DNA from: Saksenaea vasiformis B4078
Lineage: Eukaryota; Mucoromycota; Mucoromycetes; Mucorales; Saksenaeaceae
Assembly: GCA_000697055.1 (NCBI GenBank)
Contig: JNDT01001138.1
Coordinates: 1-26,709, forward strand
Length of the DNA stretch: 26,709 bases
Direction: 5' to 3'
Part shown: positions 1 to 8,923 of the stretch, piece by piece
Layout of the letters: every line of letters starts with the position of its first letter
Position numbering within the stretch: the first letter of the stretch is position 1
Notes under the pieces: generated by a model
The model's database searches: none
Told to the model about the DNA's origin: nothing
Seen by the model: the letters and a program-made list of their open reading frames with translations, nothing else
Translations under genes and position numbers: made by a program

Positions 1-200
1 TCTGATACTTAAAAATAGAAAGAAATTTGGTGGTAATGGTACAGCAATAATGTAGTCAATTGTGAAGAATATATAATAAATAAAGAAGCAGATACTGCTG
101 TATTTAGCATTAAAACATGCTGTATGATTCTGATACCTAATGTAAAAGTAGCAATATTCGTGGTGAACCACTATTTTACTATCAAAATGTACCCAAACTT

Positions 201-360
201 TTTGGTCATTTATGGTTATTTCTGGTCAGTTCGACCAAAAATTTAGGTCACTTTCAGGTTATTTCATCTCGGTCATTTCCGGGGATTAGGTTCCTAATCC
301 CCCAACTTTTCGGTTAACTATTTAACCAAAAATTTAACCAAAATTAACCGACTTTTTCCC
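201..360. repeat. GGTYA-rich inverted-repeat patch around a perfect palindrome
   Basis: The centre is a perfect 10-bp inverted repeat, GGGGATTAGG at 281-290 and its complement at 293-302, separated by TT. On the left the pentamer GGTCA or GGTTA occurs at 204, 214, 224, 246, 257 and 271, the first three exactly 10 bp apart. On the right the complementary TAACC/TTAACC occurs several times between about 311 and 350, so the pentamers point toward the centre from both sides. This looks like a decayed foldback element or a cluster of binding sites; the sequence alone does not decide. Confidence 0.55.
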
Positions 361-687
361 GCAGTGATTTTAATCAATATTGTGATATTATGTGCATCTA
401 TGCCTCATAGGGTGTAAACTGACATCTTCACTTGATTTGCATTTCGCCAGCTGACTTTTACTTACTCCATTTACCATATACACGCACCAGATTCACACGT
501 TATATTACACCTGGCAAACTTACGTATGATAGTAGACTATCTCTGTTCTCTTGAAAATTTAAACATAAGACCTTGACTTCCAAAAGCGAACCTTTCCTTG
601 AATATTACACGATTCTCCGGCAGCTCTCGGGCTCTCGATCGCCTCATTGCCGTGAGCAACAATGCTGGATTGTAGCAAGTTATAGAA

Positions 688-918
688 CACCATAGGAAAC
701 GGGATTCAATAGGATTCAGTTGGGCTAATTTTCCTCAAGAAAAAAAAAAAGAAAAAGAAAATCATATCAAATCCCACTGCTAGATATATCTGCCTTAACT
801 ATCCTGCATCCTCTTGAATCCTTCTGAATGCTTATGAGCCGGGATTCGACGCGATTAATTTTTTTATTAGGGAAAATTAGTCAAATCGAATCTTGTTGAA
901 TCCCAATTTTCCTTGGTG
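688..918. mobile_element. MITE-like element with ~48-bp imperfect terminal inverted repeats
   Basis: The left arm starts CACCATAGGAAACGGGATTC at 688 and runs to about 736. The complement of the right end starts CACCAAGGAAAATTGGGATT at 918 and runs down to about 869. The arms share GGGATTCAA, then a GATTC block, then CTAATTTTCC, roughly 75-80% identical by eye. The interior is AT-rich and has no ORF. No target-site duplication is visible, so the outer limits are uncertain and the element is probably old. Confidence 0.6.
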
Positions 919-2415
919 GCAATGCATGATTGATTGCGATCCCAGGTAAAACATCTTTCCCTGATTTTAAAGGTACTGTAACTATTTTGACAGTGGAATA
1001 ACCTTTCCGATGCTACTAGCCATCACTCCTGTCGTCTGTACTGATGACGGCTTATTCGATCCGTTGGTGCAAAATTTATAGTTAGAGCAGCCTAAAGCTC
1101 ATGCAATAAAACGATACAGAAGGATAGTCTTTTAGCGAGTGTAGAATTTCTTAAATTGGGTGTAGCAGGCAGCGGTGATCAGTAAATCACCTCTACCAAA
1201 GACAACGAGGAAAGTGTCGCACATTTCAGATAGAAAGCCGAACATGCACTCCCATTGTTAAGCGCCTAGTCGGAGTTACTGGTTGGTTCTTTGAACCATA
1301 AGTAGATAGCAGGTGTTATGGACCAAAGGAAGACGTCAATGGTCTATGAAGATGACTCACTGTATCACATCAATGTTCTAAAACAGTTCAGTCAGCCGAA
1401 ACTACCGTGTATCCTTCAAATGTCCATTTCCCAATACCTGTGTGCAGATGTTTTTGCCGTTTTGCGGCTTATAAAGCAGGTGGCGCATAGGATGCTACTC
1501 GGTGTCGGCGAAAATTAAAAAAAAAAGGGGGGGGATGAAAGATCTCTTGCGACGGAGCAGTGATCGGATTGAGAATGTTTGTACGACAAAACGTGTGTCA
1601 ACATTTGCAATGGCATTGGTATTACGGTACATACTTTATGTAATCACATGGTGACACATCTGGAAGTCCTGTTGCTCCGTGACATATGTGTGTACATGAG
1701 CTCTGCCGTGACACAACGTGGCATAGGTCAGTTCCTTTGATCGAGCAAATACGAGTTATTTGATAGACATTGGCAGCGAGTTGAAGTTCAACCATCTTTT
1801 TCTTTTCATTGACACCTGGAGTACTCGGAGACAAATATGAATGATACTAATGGCAGAGCTCGTCCCTTATATTAACATTGTTCGTGGCCGTATGGCAGGA
1901 ATGACACCATCTATACCCTCTTTCTGAGCCATCCTAGATATCACCTTGTGTTGATGATATGGGGACGCAGTTTCGCTAAGCGAGGTAGACAGGTCTATAA
2001 CCAAAATTGTCTCCTGGCGTAGCCCGATCCGTACGTTCCTTACAAGAAGGAGTTGCCGACTGTAACACTTTTGGATTCTGGAGTGGAAAATTCTAGTTTA
2101 GTTGCGTTTTCATACACATCTTAGGGAATCCGTGTATCATAAATGAGGGTCCAAGGGACACGAAGTAAAACTCGAACAAGAAAAGAGGCACAAAGCCGAC
2201 CTTAGGAGAAGAGCATGATTATTACATGTTTTTCTCCGTGACGGCATTCATCCCGCGACTTGTCAGAAGTAGGAAGAAAGGTTTGGAGCTCGCGCAATAT
2301 AAGTTGCTCTATCCATTACGAGATAATAGTCTTTCATCTCTGGATAAATTCTCGTTCTTATTAGACTTTTGATCAAGTTAATAACGGCCGTACGTCGCGT
2401 CGTCTTTTCTTTCTT

Positions 2416-2417
<2 letters not shown>

Positions 2418-2461
<44 letters not shown>
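2418..2461. repeat. T44 homopolymer tract
   Basis: There are forty-four consecutive T on the plus strand, preceded by a C/T-rich stretch. It could be a nucleosome-excluding poly(dA:dT) tract or the poly(A) tail of a minus-strand retro-inserted sequence. No retroelement is recognisable on either side. The exact length may be affected by sequencing slippage. Confidence 0.8.
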
Positions 2462-2463
<2 letters not shown>

Positions 2464-2824
2464 CTATCGCGATTGGTGTAGTAATGACAGCACAGCTAGC
2501 TAGACCAAGCCCTCATATGAAATGCAGACACATCAAAGAAGCTATATTCCCAGCCGTGTCATTCTTAAGACGTCTTCCTTTCGAAAACTATCTTTCTTCG
2601 ATCTCTAATTGTAATCCCTTGCTAGTATCTGACATTTAAATGATGTGATCCCAACAAAAAAAAAAAAAACTCTGCCTGGTAATGAAGCTGGTCGAACATA
2701 TCCAATGAAAAAGTTTTCATCGCACGTCACTTCACTTAATTTTTTTTTGCCTTTTTGTCTTTCCCTCCGTTGTCCATGGCGATAGAGGCTTCTTACCAGA
2801 ATGAGAGAATGACACAGAAACCCG

Positions 2825-2849
2825 CACACACACACACACACACACACAC

Positions 2850-2886
<37 letters not shown>
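2825..2886. repeat. Compound microsatellite (CA)14 followed by (GA)16
   Basis: CA dinucleotides run from 2825 to 2852 and, after a two-base break, GA dinucleotides run from 2855 to 2886. The tract lies 59 to 120 bp beyond the stop codon of the minus-strand Zn2Cys6 gene, so it is probably within or next to its 3' UTR. Confidence 0.9.
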
Positions 2887-2889
<3 letters not shown>

Positions 2890-2944
2890 TTTGGATTTAT
2901 ATAAAAGAACAATTTAAATTAATACAATTTTTTTTTCTTTTTGT

Positions 2945-4191
2945 TCACTGCGTATTGGACTGATCAGGACGAGCCGATTCTGTATGATTCAAAGCAGCGG
3001 AACAGAGTTGAGAAAGACGTGCAAATTTAGAGCCTTCATCCTCACCAGAATCAGGAGTCGAAGCAGTATTGGTAGAAGTCGATGCACTTGGTACTGGCGT
3101 ATGTGGTTTGACAATACCGACTGGTTTCATTTCTTGTAAACTTGGACTAGAACGTTGCGATGTCGGTTGCGATTGTTGCTGTTGTTGTTGTTGTTTTTGA
3201 TGTTGATAATATGCTTGAGCTTGTTGATGAAGAACATGATCATTATGCATCATTGGACGCGATGTCTGGGGAGACTGTGGTTGTTGTTGTTGATGCATCA
3301 TGTTGCTATAATGCTGCTGGGAGATAGCAGAATAATGTTGTTGCGGTTGACTTGTATTATCACCATTATTACCATTACCAGCGACAAGATAAGCCATTGG
3401 TGGATAGGGATTGACAACGTACTGTTGAGGAGGCATCATCTGATCTTTATGATAGGCAGTATACTGACCATAAGGATCATAAGGTTGACCATATTGGTTT
3501 AGATTGCTAGGATAGCCAAAAGGCATAGATGGTGCTCGAATAGTGGAACCATAAGGACCAGGTTGAGCAGAAGAAGGTTGTTGTTGTTGTTCTGCTTCTG
3601 ACTTGCGCGTCGTTGTGCCTTTCTCGCCATCTATTTTAAATAAAAAAGAAGAAAATTTTTGTTTGTTAAGAAAAAAGAGGACGGACGAACTAAACGACGC
3701 GGTTTTCTTTTTCTTTTTTTTTTTTTACCTTGCTTATTTCTTCGTTTATAAGGACCACGTTTAATACCTCGTTTTCGTTCCTTTCTTACAGAGTTGACAC
3801 ATGTATCGGCAATACCATACTTGACACAACGTGGACAAGGTCGAGCATCATCACATTTCTTACATGCCTTTTGACAATTGGCTAAACAGCAAAGTGTGTT
3901 TAAGTAAGAAAGACTGTTTTTTTTTCTTATTTGCTTCGGGGATAATAAAATAAAATAAAACTTACTGCATGCGTTTTTAACTTGTTTCCTTTTAGGTGGC
4001 TGTTGTTGTGGAACAGTTTGTTGGTTTGGTTCAACAAGGCCGGGATGTTGTAGTGGTGGCAATCCATTAGGATGATTTAGAATAGGAGGGGTATTTGTCA
4101 ATACAGAAGAACTAGCAGGAGAACCAGTAGTTGTTTGATAAGGAGCAGGCGGCGCTTGGTAGTCGCCATGCGGGTAGAATGGCATCGACAT
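2945..4191 (-). CDS. Zn2Cys6 binuclear-cluster transcription factor
   Basis: Nuclear DNA-binding regulator. Exons are 4191-3966, 3881-3729 and 3630-2945; introns of 84 and 98 nt have GT..AG ends and the spliced frame gives 354 aa. The cluster is C75-x2-C78-x6-C85-x5-C91-x2-C94-x8-C103 and is interrupted after C75 by intron 1. A strongly basic linker with the motif RGIKRGPYKRR follows, a likely nuclear localisation or DNA-contact segment. The N-terminus (1-70) is Pro/Gln-rich. The C-terminal half is Gln/Tyr/Pro-rich with several poly-Q runs, typical of an activation region. It then has an acidic patch and a short hydrophobic segment (LSQLCSAAL) near the end. The fungal-specific middle homology region of larger Zn2Cys6 factors is not seen. 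The target genes cannot be told. MSM at 4191 is the first Met of the open frame. Confidence 0.85.
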
Positions 4192-5201
4192 TTTTGGTGC
4201 TTTTTAATTCAGCGGCGCTGGAAATTGAACTTATTTTTTGTCAGCAAAAGAGTAAAGAAAAACAAAAGGAAAGGAGAACGAAAAAAACCAAAAAAATAAT
4301 ACAACGACGAATCTAAAGAGGGAGAAACCAAGAAAGACCTTTTTCTTACACCATAAAAAAAAAACGATCGAATATAATTTACTGGTAACGCGGGGATTGA
4401 AATATAAGAAACAGAAAAAAAAATTTCTTCTTTTTTATTTTCCTTTTTTTCTGTCAACTTCCCTTCTTTTTTAGCTTAACTTATTATTCCTTTTTATCTA
4501 TTTCTTTACATTATGTAAATAAACAAACAAAAAATAAAAAGAAGTCAATCTAACAAACTGAATGCATTATTCAAATTCAGCTTTCCATAATAAAAGTCCG
4601 CTTTATTTGACATATACCCGAAAACGTACGACCGTCGGAAAAACGATATTGTAAAAAGGATAATCCCACGTGATGAACTTTAGAACACCGAGAAACCGAC
4701 ACCAACAACACTTTTCCAACGAAATAGACCTAAAGGTTTTTGATTATCTAACCAAAAGTTAAGGGTTATATCCTTTTCATTTATAAGAATTAAAAAATAA
4801 AAAAGACATAGGATGCATACGTTTGATTAGTTCATATACATCATTCTCGAACTAAAACTTGACATTTGTAAGACTCCGCTCCGAGTTCTACAGGTGTTAG
4901 GAAAAAAAAAAGATAAAAAGTTGGGCAAAAAGGTAAAAGGAAACCTATGTTCCGGGCAAAAATGAAACATTACTGGAACATTGTCTTGTTGATCCTGTTA
5001 AAAAGATGGATCACACTGAGTTGCTTCCCACTCAAACCATTCTCTATTTTTTACAACCGAACGAATCGGAAGATAAAAATCACATATAACCGTTCGTAAT
5101 GCTATAAGGTATGTCTATCTTTAATGAGCTACATCATGGTTTCAGTCTTACGGAAACAAAAGGATAGACACACATAATATATATACTCTCTCTGTCCGTT
5201 T

Positions 5202-5281
5202 CTATTTCTTTTCCTTGTGATCATAATAGTCATAGAAAATAACTCCGTAGGATCTGCAATAGCTACCAATGGCTCCCCAAG
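5202..5281 (-). CDS. Possible terminal exon of an unrecognised small protein
   Basis: On the minus strand a strong acceptor (a T-rich run ending TTTTGCAG) precedes a 26-codon open frame that ends in TAG. The predicted C-terminus contains WGAIGSY, then RSYGVIFYDYYDHKEKK; the aromatic and then lysine-rich ending resembles short membrane or organelle proteins. A nearby minus-strand ATG (complement of about 5429-5431) opens MAEQ before a GT, but the phases do not join. The full gene is therefore not resolved and no family is recognised. It may be spurious. Confidence 0.25.
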
Positions 5282-5771
5282 CTGCAAAAGAAATATTAAA
5301 ATCAATATAAAACGCTGAGCCGCGCGCCACGCTCAATGTTGACATATGAGAAACTAACAAATGACGCAACAGCTACATCCCTGATCTTTTGCACAATGCT
5401 TCGATTATTCCGTAAACTACCTGCTCTGCCATTGTTCTACTACTCTTTTAAACTCATAGGAAATCTATTACAAGAAGCGTCGTAGACAAAAAACCCCTGG
5501 AAACGCGCGCGTGCCTCGGCTGAGATCAAAGAACGTCGGAACTTTTTACTGTCCGATCTCCCCTTCTGAGAGTGTTGCGTAGTTTCTTGTTGAAAGGCTT
5601 GTGTAACATCAGACCCGGAAAAAAAGTGCTTGACATTAGTGGTTGACCTAACAACTTGACATGTGTCACCTTACCATTGGCAACACAAACGACCCGCTGT
5701 CCTTGTTTTAGCAACTTCTTTCAAATTTACTGCCCATTACAGTTTTTTTTTTTTTTTTGCAGCTCCATAAC

Positions 5772-5777
5772 TTTATT
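5772..5777 (-). terminator. Poly(A) signal AATAAA for ATG1
   Basis: The minus strand reads AATAAA here, about 18 nt beyond the ATG1 stop codon at 5795. It is followed downstream (lower coordinates) by an A-rich stretch on the minus strand. The position is consistent with a short 3' UTR. Confidence 0.55.
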
Positions 5778-5794
5778 GTTCAAATAAATTACGG

Positions 5795-8700
5795 CTAAGT
5801 CATCTTGGTGTAATTTCCCGCCGTGCGTAATGCTGCTGGTCCTCCTCCTCCTCCTACTCCTCCATCTTTTGGCAGGGTATTTGGTATCATCTCCATCTTC
5901 TTCCTCAGTACGGATATTCGGTGTTGAATGGATTCAATAACTAAAAAAAAAAAAAAAGAAAGATCAATAAAACCAACATACAACCCCTCCTCCCTCCTTC
6001 TCTCTTTGTTTTTTCCATTACATTTATTAATAATGCATCGATCGTCTTCTTCAATCACAACGTCGTCGTCTCCCCGAATTTCCAATATTGCTTCTAGTAG
6101 CCAGATAGCCGTTTGATAATCTTGCTCACAATCCGATATGTTTTCACCCACAAGCTCACATACGGCCGCTGCTCGACTCTGTCCTGTATGTATCAGCCAT
6201 TTTTTTTCAACCCAACCTTTTTTTTTTTTTTCCTTCCTTGGATACTTGCCATTTCCAATGCCCGGTCATACAAAAGCTTCTCCACACAAGCACCGCCTGC
6301 GTTTTGGTCATCCTGTTCACATTTAGAGCCTTCAAATGACGCCCGATCAAGACATCGATTAAATCGATCACGCATCCATTGGACAGCATCATTCAATCGC
6401 ACAGACGTAGCCTTGATCTGTTCATCTGAAACACGACTCCAGTACTGACGTGCTGTGTTTAAACCCATTTCCAAAAGCGCCAACGCCTTAATATGCAGCA
6501 CCATCGCTTCCTCCGCAAGTGTCACTTCATTCACCGTCCCCCTGGCCGCCATCAATGTATCGAATTTAGCATCCGCAAATTTAGCAACAGCATGTGCCAT
6601 GCATGCTGCACGTTCAATCGTTTTCATCATTTGTGTTTCCTGCGGATCAACACCCCCGCCTCCCGTCAAAAATGCCCTTGGTGACCCTGCAACATCTCCC
6701 TGAAGTTTTTCAACATTCGGCGGAGAGTTACCCGTCCCGAAAAGACGCACAGAAGCCATTGATAGTGCCTTTGCCAGCGCAGACCCCGCAGATCCCGTAC
6801 TAATCTTCCGCTCACGCACCGCAAAAGGTGGTGTGGTACCAGGGGAGGGAGGCGACTGGTTCATCTGCTCATAACCACCCTTCCTTGGCACAACCGCCTG
6901 ACCAACAGAATGCCGTCGTCCAATCAGTCGCTCCGCATTCGTACGTGGTGAAGCGTCTACCTCTACAAATCAAATCATTTTTTTAGCCTTTTTCTTCCCA
7001 TAGAATGGCGTCATGCGTACCATCTGCAAACTGATTGGTCTCGATAATCCGTCGATCTAATACAACATACTCCTGCAGGACATCTTCTTCAGCCTCTCGT
7101 CGGCCTTGTGTGCTACGTCGAACAATGGCACTTGATTCAGGTATGTTTTCTCTTGGTTCTGCCTTGGGTCGCCTGCCAGTTCGGATCGACAGTTCTTCGC
7201 TTTTCTCCCTATACACAAAAGATAGTATGAGTTCGAGCTTGTTCTCTTATCTTTCTTTCTTATTTTCTTATATCCACCTGTGCAGTCGTCCACTGTCTTG
7301 TCGGTTGAGACTTGACCGTGAGGATGTCCTTGATAAGCGTCGTTCAAGGCCCTGACGTTGTGTCATGGACGCCTGTGCAAACGGCGGAGGTTCATAACTG
7401 TGGGGTTCGGAACGGGGTTTATTTGTCAGCTCCAGACGCTCCGTCTTCCGTGGTTTTAGACTAGTCGATGATGTGGATCGCGTAGGTTCAGGTGTATGTG
7501 ATAATAATTCTACCACGTCCTGCGATACGGCTGGATGCATGAAAAATTCCTCAAATGATATCCTTTCTACGGGGTTCTTCTTTAACAGTTTTCGAATTAA
7601 ATCTTTTAGGTCACTGCCAATCACCATCGGCTCCGCTCCGGGAGAAGACGGACCAGACTCTGTTGCTCGTTCATCAGGAAAACGAATCCGATCCTCGTTC
7701 TCTTGAATTTTTTTCAACAACTCCAGATGATTCTGTGCCCGGAAAGGCGGCCGACCCGTAATCATCTCATAAAGCACCGCACCCACACTCCATAAATCAG
7801 CTTTTGCATCATATTTCTTGTACGATAGAATCTCAGGACCCATATAAAGTGGTGATCCACAGAGCGTATCGGCAAGGCTGGTATTCGGTAAAAATCGTGC
7901 GAATCCAAAATCGGCTACCTTAAGTATGGGAATCTCGGAACTCGCAAGATCTGCATTAGGATGCTCCTGTGGCGACACAAGTAACAAATTCTATGAAAAA
8001 CATTGTTGGTTCTTTTTTGTCTTTTTTTCTTTTTTTCTTTTTCCTTATTCTACAATCCACAGCAATGGATTCTTTTCCCCCCGCATACCTGGGGTTTGAT
8101 ATCACGATGGACAAGATTCTGTGAGCGTAAAAATTGCAGTGCAGAAGCTATCAATTGGGGAAAAAAAGAAAAGAATAAGCTATCTATCTTCCTTTTTTTT
8201 TTTCCTTTTCTTTTTTTCCTCGCTTTTGTTTTCTGAACCTACCTAATTGCTTTAGAAAATGTCGTACTACCCTTTCTGGTAATCCACCAGCAGATCCTTT
8301 CAGAGCCCTATTGGACCGAACCTTCTTGATATAATGGGACAAGTCTCCCATGGAACAGTACTCCATCACCAGATGAATATGTGTGCTTGTTTTCTACATC
8401 CACTTTGTTTTAATAACAAGTCTGCAATAAAAGAAAAAAAATCCATCTACCTGGCACTCAATGAGGCCTACAATATGATCATGCCGTATCGCCTTCAAAA
8501 TAGATATCTCCGATTCGAGGTTTTCAAGTAGTTTTCTGGTCAGTTTGGAACGCAACACCGACTTGACAGCAACTGTTTGTTTCGTTATCTAACGAAATTA
8601 AAGGATTAGGCAATCAAAATGAGTTTTGATGACGCCATTTGTCTTCCATGTCGGCCCTGTCAAAGCAACAATCACTTGCCTTATGCTGCGCCTTGTACAC

Positions 8701-8841
8701 AATGGCAAACGAACCCTGACCAATCCGAGAACTGATGACATAGTCTCCCACCGTGGCCTCATGCGGTTTGTCTGAATAAATATCGGTAGCTGATGGTGAA
8801 TGCGTCTGTGCGGTATTATTGTCATTCTGTTGTGAAGACAT
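5795..8841 (-). CDS. ATG1: Autophagy-initiating serine/threonine kinase Atg1 (ULK1 family)
   Basis: Atg1 starts autophagosome formation in complex with Atg13. Exons: 8841-8680, 8588-8451, 8393-8243, 8147-8089, 7990-7278, 7208-7021, 6962-6246, 6183-6022, 5940-5795; joined they give 811 aa in one frame. The kinase domain (about 34-325) has the glycine loop GQGSFA (41-46), VAVK (Lys63), the catalytic loop HRDIKPQN (164-171), DFG (197-199) and GSPLYMGPE (215-223). The middle is Ser/Arg-rich. An Atg8-interacting motif candidate, YVVL, lies at 455-458, where fungal Atg1 carries YVVV. Residues from about 575 match the C-terminal tandem MIT region that binds Atg13 (including LYDRALEMA and [12 protein letters not shown]). 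The end is Gly-rich. Intron 1 (8679-8589) must use a GC donor; the others are 57-98 nt GT..AG. The start is the first Met, with context CTACCATG. Confidence 0.95.
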
Positions 8842-8847
8842 GGTAGC

Positions 8848-8923
8848 TGGACAAAAAGTATAAAAGTGGCCGATTTGCTGTACACAAATCGTCTGTCACG
8901 CTTTTTTAAATTGCAGCGCTCAC
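8848..8923 (-). other. Probable 5' UTR intron of ATG1
   Basis: On the minus strand CAG|GTGAGC at 8924/8923 and CTTTTTGTCCAG ending at 8848 bracket a 76-nt intron that ends 6 nt before the ATG at 8841. Both sites match fungal consensus. Transcript data are not available, so this is inferred. Confidence 0.5.

Larger units (their letters stand above)
1..2944. other. Intergenic region, no gene supported
   Basis: Both strands hold only short ORFs (up to about 80 codons) with no recognisable domain and frequent stops. The stretch carries an inverted-repeat patch (201-360), a MITE-like element (688-918), an A10G9-type homopurine run near 1516-1534, a T44 tract and a CA/GA microsatellite. The last 60 to 120 bases are probably the 3' UTR of the minus-strand Zn2Cys6 gene that stops at 2945. 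Confidence 0.6.
4192..5794. other. Intergenic region between ATG1 3' end and the Zn2Cys6 gene 5' end
   Basis: The first 400 bases upstream of 4191 are very A/T-rich with long poly-T/poly-A runs on the minus strand, as expected for a fungal promoter and 5' UTR. No long coding frame is convincing. A possible orphan terminal exon is listed separately at 5202-5281. The poly(A) signal of ATG1 lies at 5772-5777. Confidence 0.5.

Noticed and set aside
281..303. Helitron 3' end (hairpin)
   Set aside because: The palindrome has the right size, but no CTRR terminus follows at the expected 10-12 nt.
3155..3502. Plus-strand ORF of 115 codons rich in Leu/Ile
   Set aside because: It is the antisense of the Gln/His-rich third exon of the Zn2Cys6 gene; the hydrophobic composition is a mirror of CAA/CAT codons.
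3631..3728. Reading frame running on into a KKKKRKRKPRR tail after the Zn2Cys6 domain
   Set aside because: This stretch is intron 2: it starts GTAAAA, ends AAATAG, and splicing restores a long Gln-rich frame.
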